IMG/VR virus record: IMGVR_UViG_3300017963_000406
Coordinates: 1-42,881 of that record
Direction: 5' to 3' (one strand)
DNA length: 42,881 nucleotides
Source: a virus
The notes under the pieces were generated by a model. That model was not told the DNA's origin. It saw nothing but the letters and a program-made list of their open reading frames with translations, and did not search any database. The translations under genes were made by a program, and so were the position numbers. Positions 24,766 to 33,817 of this stretch are shown here, piece by piece. Every line of letters begins with the position of its first letter. Position 1 is the first letter of the stretch.

Positions 24766-27700
24766 ATGCCGGAAGATATTTATTCTTCTCTTGACGTTCA
24801 GGCCAATCAGCTTGATCCTTACGCATCACTGGACTTGATTGCAGAACTTCGTGATGTGCCAAAGCCCAAGACATGGGGCGAAGTCATACAACACGGCTTT
24901 GGTAATGCCGGAGTAGAAATGGTTCGTGGTCTCGCTGGTATTACTAAACTCGAATCTGAGGTGGGTGGAGGGTTTAGAGAATGGGCGTGGGAAAAGACGC
25001 CTCTGGGTAGGAAGCCTGAGTACCTACGTAAACTTGATGAAGGTTTGAGAAAATGGTCTGATGAGATGCTTACTGGTATCGAAACGTATTACGAAGAAAA
25101 TCCAGAAGTAGCCATACAGACCGATCCTAACGCTGGCTTTTTTCAAACGCTAAAAGATTATGCGACAAATCCAAAGATGCTCGTGCAAGGGGTCATAGAA
25201 TCAGCACCGTTGCTTCTTGAGGGCGCTTTGGGTACTGCTATAGCTGGTCCTGCTGGTAGCATAGCAATGATGGCTCAACCTGCTATGGGTTCCACTTATG
25301 CCAAAGCACGTAAGGACGGCACTGATCCATTACCAGCCTATGCTCAGTCACTTTTGACCGGGTACTGGGAGGCCGCTATCGAACAGTGGACATTTGGAAA
25401 GAAACTTGGATTAGCCAAACGAGCCGGAGAAATCATGGGGTCGGGGTGGAGGAAAGTCCTCTGGGAAGGTGCTAAGGCGGGATTTAGGGGAGCAACAGAA
25501 GAAGGTACACAGCAATTTAACAAGAATTTTTGGAATTGGGTATTCACTGACCGTAGTCAGAAATGGCTTGACGGAGTAGCACAGGCTGCTGGTGCTGGTG
25601 GTCCTCTCGAATTAGCTATGTCTGGTGTGTTTGCCGGTACAGGATACTCAGCGAACAAGGTTGGCAAACTTGTAGACAAACGGACCAAGCTCTATCGTTT
25701 GGCAAAGTTGAAAGCCCAGATTCAAGGTGATGTTTCACTCACTGATGAACAGCGTGCTGAAATAAACTCGGTCCTGGATGAGGTACAGGTAGCTGTAGAA
25801 GGCGGAGCCTTTGAACAGAGGGTTCCTCCTACGGAGGACATAGCTGAAAAGGTTTACATGAAAGGCTTTTCGGCGGCACTAACTGCTATCCGCAACAATG
25901 CGGACAATATGCTGGTAGGAGCTGGCAATAAGAAGAATCAGCAGATAGCAATGAAGCAGGACCTGGATCGTATCATAAAGCACTATGAATCAATTTCCGA
26001 TACTGTTGCACAAAACGAAGCCAGTCTACCAGAGTTGAGTCAAATTCAGCAGTTGCTACCTGATTACAAAGTTGCTGTAGAAGCGTTCATAAGCAAGCCA
26101 TCCCCAGAAGGCTTTGGGGCGATCAAAGAGATAGGGGATAGCATTGCGGAACTTGGTACGGCATACGGCCAAAATATCTCGACTGAGAGAGCCAAAGGAT
26201 TAGGTGGAAGGATTGGTCCTCTTGGATCAGAGATAACTTCGTATTCTTCGTCATATCTAAGAGCAGCTATGATGAAACTCCCTGATAGCGACACAGACAG
26301 AAATCCCTGGGTGCGTCGTGCTGCTGAGACAGCGCCGTCTAATGAAGAACGTATCTTAATGGTGCAGTTCTCGTCTGGTCTTCTCACGGAAGGAAAAGAG
26401 GACCCTGCTGCTAAAGCCTATTACGATAAACTTTACGCACTACGAAAGGGATACAATAGACCTGCTGACTTCTGGGAGATACCAAGATGGATGGGCGAAA
26501 TGGCTAATTTTGCCCACAACACAGATGTATATGTTGTGCGGGACATGGATGAAGCTAAACGATTCCTCGCTACAGCAGGCTATGGTACTATTGCTTTTAG
26601 TGCCCTTGACGTGAACCAGCATCTGATCAAGGATATAGCTGGTACTTATGGTGGAAAGATCGCTGTCGGTGGTTATGTAGCACCGGACAGCTTCAAGGAT
26701 TATGCCAACGTAACTCGCTATGAGAACATGGAAGATTTTGCTAAAGATCAGGGAGTGGCATATCGGCCTGGTACTAACTATGGGCATTTCACCGGCACAC
26801 GGACAATACCAAGACTCTGCTTATCAAAGGGATGCTTGCATAAGTGTGCGTTTTGTACGGTTCCAAAGGGAGTAACGGAGTTATCACAGCAGGCTATAGA
26901 TTCACAGGTAGAATCTTTTCGTGATCTTGATGCCGAACTCGTTTATTTGGACGATAAGACTTTTGGGCAGGCTCCAAATTCACAACGTCTAATTGAAATC
27001 TATGAAAGGCTCAAGGCACAGAACGCAAACTTTAAGGGGTTCATAGTACAAACCACTGCTGCCCAGATGCGAAAAACGAGCGTGAAGTTTTTGAAGGATG
27101 CCGGTATCAAGTTTGTGGAACTTGGTGTAGAATCCTATAATGACTCAGTTCTCAAATCTATGCACAAACCAGCAAGTGAGAAACTGATAGATGCGGCAGT
27201 GGCCAAATTGCGTGAAGCTGGTGTATCGTTTGTTCCCAATATAATGATAGGTTTGCCGGGAGAAAATGCAGTTACTTATAGACGCACTCTGGATTTCCTG
27301 CGGGAAAATTCAGACATCATTTCTCACATCAATATCTATAATCTCGCCCTCTATGAAGGTACGGAGTTGAGCGACGTTCTCGAATCCCAGGACGCTGGTG
27401 ATGTGAACGAGAATCAAATAGCTAAGTCATTTCACAAGGACCCACAAATCGTCATTGACTTTGCCAATGAAGCTTACAAGCTGGGGATGGAGTTACTCGA
27501 TAGGAAGACACCCCTTGATGAGGGCTACGAGGAACAGAAGAAATTAGAAGCCGGTAGAATCACATATGAAAAACTGCTTGAAGAAGCAATGAATGGGGAT
27601 GAACTTGCTGTGTGGCGTATTCAAAGCGGATTCTTTGAAGGCGGCAGTAGAGAAGGAGAGGACCCGACACGCCCGGCGTCGCCGGAATCAAAGGTTAAGA

Positions 27701-29940
27701 TACACTACCTCGCTAAGAAACTTGGCATCAAGGGGGATGAACGGCGTGATCTTATGGAGCGGGCTGTTGGTAAGCGAAGTGCCAAGAACATGACCAAAGA
27801 GGAGGCTGATTTTCTCATAGAATTTCTGTCGGATGAGATTAGACATAGAGGTCTTCCACTTACTACCGGCGAAGAATTGGCAGAGCACGTGCAGCGTACC
27901 ACTGGTGGCAAAGTTATCCGTGGCGTTGCTGGATTAGATAAGCGGGGACTCTCCCGTATGCTCGATGGGGTTAGAAAAGGCATATCCCATTATTGGCAGG
28001 GTCTTCGCCGTATAGAACGCATGTTTATGGCATTTGACGGAATGGAAGTAGGCCCAATTTATAATTCAACATGGGTTCCAGTAAGTCGGGCAGCCCTGCT
28101 TTCATCAGAGAAACGTGCTGGTAGAATAAACACGTTCATTAACGCCGTTGAAGAATTAGTGGGGGGTAAGAGCGAAATAGCTGAGTTTGTTACAAAAGAA
28201 CGTCAAGTAATTGCAGAGGCTACTGATACCGACCCCGCTATAGAGTTGTCATCATCCGAAAAGGTAGCAGTTTACATATACTCGCGGAATGAAAACGCTA
28301 CTACTCACATGATGCGTGGTAACTTTGGAGCTTACAAGAATCCAGCAGAAACACTCATAAAAATTCTCCAATCTCTTACGCCGGAAGAAACTGCTATAGG
28401 AGATTGGATCATAGAGGATATGAAAAACCAGTACGATAGAATCAACGAAGCTTCTAAAATCGCTCTTGGAAGGGAAATTGGTAAGGAGGATAATTATTTT
28501 TCTCTCTATCTAAAAGATGTGGGTGATGAATTTCAGCCAGATTTCTTAGCCGCTCTGATGGATCAACATGCAAAAGGGCTACCACTTGAGATCGGCGAAA
28601 CTAAAGAGCGTGTGAAGGGTGCTGGTCAAGTAATACGTCTGGATGCGTTTGCAAACTACATCTATCATGTAAATAGAGTAGAGCAATTCATAGCTATGGC
28701 TCCGGTAGCGAAAACAGTGGGAGATATACTCAAGGATAAGAAGTTTCGCAAAGCAATAAGTGACGCTACTCACGGCCACGGTCCCAGGATACTCGACGCT
28801 TGGCTACGGCACTCTATTCTTGGACACGCCGTAGAAAATTCCAGTTTCACTGGAAAGCTGCTTCTCACGCTACGGACAAATGCTATGGTGTATTTGCTCG
28901 CCGGTAAAATACCATCAGTGATGAGGCAGATGGTATCAGCTTTTCCCGGTGTCGCTTATCACCCTTCTGCCCTCGCAAATTTTGCTACGCAGATCGCAAA
29001 AGGTGTTGATCCACGATACTATCGTAAATTACGAGATCGTGCGTTCTCCAAATCTGCACTCATGCGAGTTCGTAGCTATGATCGTATTGAACAAACCATA
29101 AGGTCGAGGACGAAAGCTGAGCAAGCCATGCTACGAAAGCAGCCGTGGTCGTCAAAGGCATTGGCGATGATTAGATGGAGCGATAGAGTAACTACGGTTC
29201 ACGTGTGGAACGCCAATTATGACGCTGCCCTTGAAAGCGAAGCCGTACAGAAGCAGTATAATCTTGATGGATCAGAAGAATCAGCCATAATGTTCGCTGA
29301 TATGGTCGTATCACGCACCCAACCTATGGCATCAGTGGAACACTTACCCGACTTTTTCCGTGGTGGTCCCATCGAACGCCTCTTAACTACATTCCAGAAT
29401 CAGCCGAATCAGAATTTCAATTTCTGGATACATGATATTTATGAGGCACGAAAACATGGCAAGATCAACAATACCGCATTAGCATATCGTGTTCTCACGT
29501 CTTACATTATACCTGCTATGGTATTTGGTATGATAGGCCGGGCCGATCTACCGAAAAACTGGAAAGACGTACTGTTTGATCTCGCAGTATATCCACTCGG
29601 CTCGCTGTTCTTGGTTGGCAGGATATTCGTGAACGCTCTCGAAGGAATATCTGGCGGAGGCAGTGTTGAGCAACAGGCATTTAATGAGGCACAGAAAGCT
29701 TTAACTGCTATCGTGAAACTGGAACCTGGGAAGGCAGTGAAGCCGGGGCTGAAAACCGTGGGTGCTCTCACTGGTGTGATACCTCATCAAGCGATAGTAT
29801 CAGCCGAAGGAGTATACGATCTCTATGACGGATCGACTAACGACCTACGAAGAATAATCTGGTCCGAATGGTCACTGGAAAAATACGGTTTCGCTGAGAA
29901 AAAGGGCAGAAAAAAGGAAAAGAGAAAGTTGAGGTTCTAA
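24766..29940 (+). CDS. Giant virion-type protein with an embedded radical SAM enzyme module, 1724 aa
   Basis: One uninterrupted frame. N-terminus (about 1-330): helical, with Gly/Ala hydrophobic stretches (LLLEGALGTAIAGPAGSIAM) and the AGYWEA-like segment typical of large ejection proteins. About 528-680: Rossmann-like alpha/beta region (RILMVQFSSG, TDVYVVRDMDEA, GTIAFSALD, GGKIAVGGYV), like the N-terminal domain of B12-binding-type radical SAM proteins but without a DxHxxG motif. About 680-890: radical SAM core with Cys690-x3-Cys694-x2-Cys697 for the 4Fe-4S cluster, LDDKTF, FVELGVESYND and NIMIGLPGEN, all intact. About 1000-1370: helical. About 1380-1724: basic and hydrophobic helices resembling large polyvalent-protein C-terminal domains. 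It is the last large late gene, so probably packaged and injected. The substrate is unknown. Confidence 0.8.
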   Translation: MPEDIYSSLDVQANQLDPYASLDLIAELRDVPKPKTWGEVIQHGFGNAGVEMVRGLAGITKLESEVGGGFREWAWEKTPLGRKPEYLRKLDEGLRKWSDEMLTGIETYYEENPEVAIQTDPNAGFFQTLKDYATNPKMLVQGVIESAPLLLEGALGTAIAGPAGSIAMMAQPAMGSTYAKARKDGTDPLPAYAQSLLTGYWEAAIEQWTFGKKLGLAKRAGEIMGSGWRKVLWEGAKAGFRGATEEGTQQFNKNFWNWVFTDRSQKWLDGVAQAAGAGGPLELAMSGVFAGTGYSANKVGKLVDKRTKLYRLAKLKAQIQGDVSLTDEQRAEINSVLDEVQVAVEGGAFEQRVPPTEDIAEKVYMKGFSAALTAIRNNADNMLVGAGNKKNQQIAMKQDLDRIIKHYESISDTVAQNEASLPELSQIQQLLPDYKVAVEAFISKPSPEGFGAIKEIGDSIAELGTAYGQNISTERAKGLGGRIGPLGSEITSYSSSYLRAAMMKLPDSDTDRNPWVRRAAETAPSNEERILMVQFSSGLLTEGKEDPAAKAYYDKLYALRKGYNRPADFWEIPRWMGEMANFAHNTDVYVVRDMDEAKRFLATAGYGTIAFSALDVNQHLIKDIAGTYGGKIAVGGYVAPDSFKDYANVTRYENMEDFAKDQGVAYRPGTNYGHFTGTRTIPRLCLSKGCLHKCAFCTVPKGVTELSQQAIDSQVESFRDLDAELVYLDDKTFGQAPNSQRLIEIYERLKAQNANFKGFIVQTTAAQMRKTSVKFLKDAGIKFVELGVESYNDSVLKSMHKPASEKLIDAAVAKLREAGVSFVPNIMIGLPGENAVTYRRTLDFLRENSDIISHINIYNLALYEGTELSDVLESQDAGDVNENQIAKSFHKDPQIVIDFANEAYKLGMELLDRKTPLDEGYEEQKKLEAGRITYEKLLEEAMNGDELAVWRIQSGFFEGGSREGEDPTRPASPESKVKIHYLAKKLGIKGDERRDLMERAVGKRSAKNMTKEEADFLIEFLSDEIRHRGLPLTTGEELAEHVQRTTGGKVIRGVAGLDKRGLSRMLDGVRKGISHYWQGLRRIERMFMAFDGMEVGPIYNSTWVPVSRAALLSSEKRAGRINTFINAVEELVGGKSEIAEFVTKERQVIAEATDTDPAIELSSSEKVAVYIYSRNENATTHMMRGNFGAYKNPAETLIKILQSLTPEETAIGDWIIEDMKNQYDRINEASKIALGREIGKEDNYFSLYLKDVGDEFQPDFLAALMDQHAKGLPLEIGETKERVKGAGQVIRLDAFANYIYHVNRVEQFIAMAPVAKTVGDILKDKKFRKAISDATHGHGPRILDAWLRHSILGHAVENSSFTGKLLLTLRTNAMVYLLAGKIPSVMRQMVSAFPGVAYHPSALANFATQIAKGVDPRYYRKLRDRAFSKSALMRVRSYDRIEQTIRSRTKAEQAMLRKQPWSSKALAMIRWSDRVTTVHVWNANYDAALESEAVQKQYNLDGSEESAIMFADMVVSRTQPMASVEHLPDFFRGGPIERLLTTFQNQPNQNFNFWIHDIYEARKHGKINNTALAYRVLTSYIIPAMVFGMIGRADLPKNWKDVLFDLAVYPLGSLFLVGRIFVNALEGISGGGSVEQQAFNEAQKALTAIVKLEPGKAVKPGLKTVGALTGVIPHQAIVSAEGVYDLYDGSTNDLRRIIWSEWSLEKYGFAEKKGRKKEKRKLRF

Positions 29941-30098
29941 TGGAAGACCACGATCTCCTCATAACGCTGAGTGCTAAGGTAGACTATCTTACTACTATGA
30001 TCAGTAATCATTTGAAGCACCACTTCGCTATGAATGTTGCACTGATGGTAGCCACCATATCGACGCTAACCAGCCTGATTATCGTTCTGATCAGATGA
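29940..30098 (+). CDS. XhlA/holin-like small membrane protein, 52 aa
   Basis: The ATG overlaps the stop of the giant gene (TAATG), and the frame ends TGA at 30096-30098. The product begins MEDHDLLITLSAKVDYLTTM, an N-terminal helix of the haemolysin XhlA type, followed by one membrane segment (MNVALMVATISTLTSLIIVL) and a terminal Arg. Such proteins accompany or act as holins in lysis. No endolysin gene follows. Confidence 0.7.
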   Translation: MEDHDLLITLSAKVDYLTTMISNHLKHHFAMNVALMVATISTLTSLIIVLIR

Positions 30099-30437
30099 TT
30101 TGCCGGTAAAGCGGCACAGCCAATCGTAACACTCATCAGACGTGATCAGTCTATGAGGAGTACACAGTGGAGACGCAGAGGTGTTCCAGTATAAGTGTAA
30201 CACATGGAATGGTGCTCTCTCTATTCCGGAAAGTTTGCTGTAATCATCCTGGACACGTTTGAATTCCAACATACGCCACTTACTGTAATACGCCAAACAT
30301 CCGGCATTATCCCATATCATGGGTAATGCCGGTTTGTCTGTAAAATCCAATCTTACTCTTGTCTGTGGTCCTGCAAATGTCCTAAGTATTAGGAGTTTGC
30401 CGCCAGCAAAACTCACCTCTATTAATTTGTTATCCAT
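30066..30437 (-). CDS. Last gene of the leftward unit, 123 aa, unknown
   Basis: The ATG at 30437 overlaps the stop of the upstream gene (TAATG). The product (MDNKLIEVSFAGGKLLILRT...) is a beta-rich N-terminal half followed by a Trp/Cys-rich segment (SDECYDWLCRFTGKSS). No family recognised. Its 3' end overlaps the convergent holin-like gene by 33 bases, so no room is left for a terminator between the two units. Confidence 0.6.
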   Translation of the reverse strand: MDNKLIEVSFAGGKLLILRTFAGPQTRVRLDFTDKPALPMIWDNAGCLAYYSKWRMLEFKRVQDDYSKLSGIERAPFHVLHLYWNTSASPLCTPHRLITSDECYDWLCRFTGKSSDQNDNQAG

Positions 30438-30661
30438 TAGCCCACTTCCCTGATAAAGTCTTCCAGCCACTTCATAGTGCAATAGAGTCTACGATGGCGT
30501 CTTGCCACTTTGAGTCTTACCTTAGTCCCGTGATTACTTATGAGACCCCTCCTGTACCAGTGGCGTATCGCAGCATGTGAGTACAGCCTACCTGTCATCT
30601 TTTCTATCTTTAGTGGCAACTCTGAGATTTGATAGTATTCTTCGCCCTTAAAGTGCGACAT
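30437..30661 (-). CDS. Excisionase/MerR-like small DNA-binding protein, 74 aa
   Basis: Residues 8-74 (YYQISELPLKIEKMTGRLYS, HAAIRHWYRRGLISNHG, KVRLKVARRHRRLYCTMKWL, EDFI) have the winged-helix pattern of excisionase- and MerR-type proteins: a helix, RHWYRRGL recognition-like helix, and a basic wing. It also resembles DUF1580-like helix-turn-helix proteins. No integrase is present, so it is more likely a regulator than an excisionase. It overlaps its upstream neighbour by 14 bases. Confidence 0.6.
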   Translation of the reverse strand: MSHFKGEEYYQISELPLKIEKMTGRLYSHAAIRHWYRRGLISNHGTKVRLKVARRHRRLYCTMKWLEDFIREVG

Positions 30662-31007
30662 TGTCTTGCCCTTTCAAAAGTCTGTATATGACAGGGTCAT
30701 CACCCTGATACAATCTACTTTCACTTTTATCCCCTATCCATTTACTCCACGACGGTTTACCTTGTAACTCCCTGTACTTATAGCCGTGTCTAACAGGATC
30801 GGGGAAAACCGCTATGAACCAACACTTATCGTATTTTGATTTTACACGAACTATCCATCCAGCCCACCCCCTACGAGGTCCTAAGTGGGTATAGTCAAAC
30901 CCACCCAGGACCTCTACTATTCCATCCTGTAAAGAACGCACGACTCCTGGACATTTCACATGCTTCTCTATCCAGTCCAACAAATTTTGTCGTGTTCTTA
31001 TTATCAT
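30648..31007 (-). CDS. Unknown protein, 119 aa
   Basis: The ATG at 31007 overlaps the lipoprotein stop (ATGA). The product is basic, Trp-rich (GWAGWIVRVKSKYDKCWFIA) and compact, with alternating strands. I recognise no family. Its translation is probably coupled to the lipoprotein. Confidence 0.6.
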   Translation of the reverse strand: MIIRTRQNLLDWIEKHVKCPGVVRSLQDGIVEVLGGFDYTHLGPRRGWAGWIVRVKSKYDKCWFIAVFPDPVRHGYKYRELQGKPSWSKWIGDKSESRLYQGDDPVIYRLLKGQDNVAL

Positions 31008-31495
31008 CCTTCCGAATCCTCTCCATCCGTCTTGGGCATGGAAGCGGTCAATACTCCCACTTCCTGTGGTGTGTAGTCCCCAGGACGTTTTAAGAACTGG
31101 CGACCAATCAGGGTTCCAGCACCGAGAGAGGCAAATACGCCCAAGAGACTATACGGATTGTCCTCGCTACCAACGATCAGGTCCTGTAATTGCTGCGACT
31201 CGGCAATAGCAACTTCTATAAAACCGAGGGCATCCTGGTACTTAAACTTATCGTCCTGTGCCACGCGCAGCAGATCAATTTGCGTATCACGATGCTTTAT
31301 AATGATCTCGTCCTTAATTCGCTGTGCGTCACCGAGTGATGGGACCTGGCCAACGTCTGCTACTGGATTATCTGGCCCGATATAGTCCACTGATCGGGGC
31401 GGGATCGTGGCAGGTGTAACTTCGTCCAACAAGCTCCTACACCCCACGACAAGAATAATAGTTATTGCCAACAAAATAATCAATACTTTCTTCAT
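31004..31495 (-). CDS. Lipoprotein with a second membrane segment, 163 aa (possible u-spanin)
   Basis: The N-terminus (MKKVLIILLAITIILVVGC) is a signal peptide ending in a lipobox with Cys19. A soluble helical region follows (about 50-115), then a short hydrophobic segment (YSLLGVFASLGAGTLIG, about 118-134) and a basic, then acidic tail. N-terminal lipid anchor plus C-terminal membrane segment is the design of unimolecular spanins such as T1 gp11, which fuse inner and outer membranes. The location in the early unit is unusual for a spanin; an exclusion lipoprotein is the alternative. Confidence 0.6.
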   Translation of the reverse strand: MKKVLIILLAITIILVVGCRSLLDEVTPATIPPRSVDYIGPDNPVADVGQVPSLGDAQRIKDEIIIKHRDTQIDLLRVAQDDKFKYQDALGFIEVAIAESQQLQDLIVGSEDNPYSLLGVFASLGAGTLIGRQFLKRPGDYTPQEVGVLTASMPKTDGEDSEG

Positions 31496-31512
31496 TACTA
31501 CACCCTTTCATA

Positions 31513-33801
31513 TTACCTTCCAAAGATTTTTTCTGTTACCCACTTAGCAAGTCGTATGCCTTGATAAGCTTTACATCGTCTAAGTCCTATTGTCATGCGT
31601 CGGGCAACCACAAGCGGGCAAGCGGTGAGTATCCACTTACCAAATTGATCCTTGATGCCCGGTTGCCGTCCACTTTCTTTGCACCACACCACCCACGCAT
31701 CATACAACTCATCGGCTACGGCAAAGTATTCGGCGTTGTCCCCAGGCGGAGCCAACTCACAGCAATCGGCCACAAATCCGCTAACCGGCATCATTAGTTC
31801 CTTCATCTGCCTATACACAGTGTGGGACGATGGTGGAATAGTGAATATCTTATTCTGCCTTAGCCGTCTTAGACCATTAAGGGCAAAGTTTATCATTCCA
31901 CCCTCTGATGCTACCTGTGTCAACCTACTCTTTAGAGAGAAATCTTCCCTACCGACATAGGAATTGGCAAATGTTATAACGTTTAGCCTGGGTTCGAGTG
32001 CGTTTGCTTGATCCGGTATGTTGGGCAAGTCATTCATGGCTATGGTAAACCTGCACGTCAACTGGACATTAGGCAATGCCGTTAGAAACTTACGCTCTAC
32101 GCATACTGGGTCACGGCCTACGATCTGCAAAATCTTCTCCAACGCTGATGCAGCATCTTTACGGATGCACACCCGTGCGTCGCCTAATACCACTGCCAGT
32201 TTACCGATAAGCGGCTGATAACCAAACTGTGTTGCGAGGGATTGGAAGCTCGTAGCAGTGCAGACTTGATGACCGAGAGTAGCGACGAGTGCACTAAGAA
32301 CCGTACCTTTCCCTGATCGTGGTCTGCCATGAAATAGCATAAGCTTCTCCATACTCATATCAGGTATGCAGTTATACCCGAACCACTCTGCAAGCAGGTC
32401 TATCTTCTCCGCTTCATCGTCGAACACATCACGAAGATAGTCTTCCCACAACTTTGATCCTGCATCCTCATTGAAGTCGTATGGCAGTTTGTGAAAGTTG
32501 AAGTAGGCAGGTGTATGATCTCGCATGACCACGTTACCCTTGATATATTCGGAGACATCGAGGATACCGTTGTTGAATACTATAATGTCGTTAGGACTGG
32601 GACTCGTGGTTTCATCAAGCCATCGCGGGGGGTCTTTGCTTATATTGCAATAGGCACTTAGCGAGTCTATTATGTCGCTCACTTTTGCCCTTGTTGCCTT
32701 ATACGGCTGGATGTCTACGAGTCCTTTTGCGTTCACTGCTCTGAATTTCTTTCCTTCAAGAAAACGGTAAACACTACCACGGAATTCTTCCCTGTCAAGC
32801 TGTTCGTAATAACCACCTTGATAATCAATCCACTGGCCTTTATAGCACCTGGTCGTGAGTACGCCGTTAATCGTCTTTTCTTCGTCGAGCCATCGCTTAC
32901 CGATAATAGATGCGATGTCACTCTCGAATATATTTGGGTCATCAGTTTCGTCCTGATTATCCTGTGCCCACTTTAAGAATTCATCAAGTGTAAGATTGGC
33001 CTCTTTCTTCCACATACGCAGGTCTTTATATTGATCTGGTGGAAGCAGCTTTGCTATTCCTTTCGTACACGATATGAGGGTGCTGAAAGTCGCTTCCATG
33101 CCCTCTTGACCAGCACCCCCGTCATTCTCTCCCATTACGACTACACAACGGCCTTTCAAAACTCCCTTCAACAATTCAAGTTTGCCCTTTGCAGACGGTC
33201 TCCCTACAGCAACAAATCCTAAATCCATAGCCGCAGCAACATCTGAATGTCCTTCCACCACCAATACCGGATGTTCAGAAGGGGGCAGGATCATCCCTTT
33301 GCGATTCACTTCACCCTCCGGTTTGAGAATGTGTAGGTAGCCACTATCAGCTATCTCAGTCCTTGATCCTTCCGATATTCTACTGCACACTACGGCAGGT
33401 GGATCATGCGGATTAGCAGCCGACACCAAACACCAATCTGGCTTTCCGCAAATGGGACAAGCGATACCCGCCCTTTGTACTCGTACCCAATTATGTCTTC
33501 CGGGTTCGTATTGTCGTTCGTTCCCGGTGTAATCTGGGTTGAGCACAAAGGTTAAGCCTCTTTTGGAGCCTGGGATCATGGTCTTTTTGCCGTTGGGGTG
33601 TCGCAGGACTATGCCTATTACATTTCCACACTCGTCACGTTCGGGGAATGTAAATGCCCCAGAGTCTGGTGAGAACCCTATACCTAACAATAATAGGGAC
33701 TCAGAACTTACGCCGAGATCAGCAGCCAAAGCATCCACCATTGCCAATGATAAGATGTTTGACGAGAAGATGTCATTTCGTTGTGATAGGGTAAGCTCCA
33801 C
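31513..33801 (-). CDS. Primase-helicase fusion (zinc finger, TOPRIM, SF3/D5-type helicase)
   Basis: 762 residues starting at GTG with AAGGAG seven bases upstream. A zinc site (CPICGKPDWC 115-124, plus Cys139) precedes a TOPRIM domain (VLVVEGHSD 179-187; GENDGG 224-229). The C-terminal half is a D5/pox-type SF3 helicase with Walker A HGRPRSGKGT (491-500) and an upstream region (about 400-480) typical of the phage/plasmid primase-helicase family. It would unwind DNA and make primers at the fork. A separate helicase loader is not seen. Confidence 0.9.
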   Translation of the reverse strand: MELTLSQRNDIFSSNILSLAMVDALAADLGVSSESLLLLGIGFSPDSGAFTFPERDECGNVIGIVLRHPNGKKTMIPGSKRGLTFVLNPDYTGNERQYEPGRHNWVRVQRAGIACPICGKPDWCLVSAANPHDPPAVVCSRISEGSRTEIADSGYLHILKPEGEVNRKGMILPPSEHPVLVVEGHSDVAAAMDLGFVAVGRPSAKGKLELLKGVLKGRCVVVMGENDGGAGQEGMEATFSTLISCTKGIAKLLPPDQYKDLRMWKKEANLTLDEFLKWAQDNQDETDDPNIFESDIASIIGKRWLDEEKTINGVLTTRCYKGQWIDYQGGYYEQLDREEFRGSVYRFLEGKKFRAVNAKGLVDIQPYKATRAKVSDIIDSLSAYCNISKDPPRWLDETTSPSPNDIIVFNNGILDVSEYIKGNVVMRDHTPAYFNFHKLPYDFNEDAGSKLWEDYLRDVFDDEAEKIDLLAEWFGYNCIPDMSMEKLMLFHGRPRSGKGTVLSALVATLGHQVCTATSFQSLATQFGYQPLIGKLAVVLGDARVCIRKDAASALEKILQIVGRDPVCVERKFLTALPNVQLTCRFTIAMNDLPNIPDQANALEPRLNVITFANSYVGREDFSLKSRLTQVASEGGMINFALNGLRRLRQNKIFTIPPSSHTVYRQMKELMMPVSGFVADCCELAPPGDNAEYFAVADELYDAWVVWCKESGRQPGIKDQFGKWILTACPLVVARRMTIGLRRCKAYQGIRLAKWVTEKIFGR

Positions 33802-33817
33802 GTTGGCTCCTTGCTGT

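Noticed and set aside
26761-27400. Radical SAM module as QueE or another 7-deazaguanine gene
   Set aside because: It lacks the QueE cluster pattern and there are no QueC/D/F or transglycosylase genes; the motifs fit the B12-binding-like/MiaB-like branch better.
30437-30661. Excisionase of a temperate phage
   Set aside because: No integrase, repressor or attachment site was found, so lysogeny is not supported; the protein is kept as a DNA-binding regulator.
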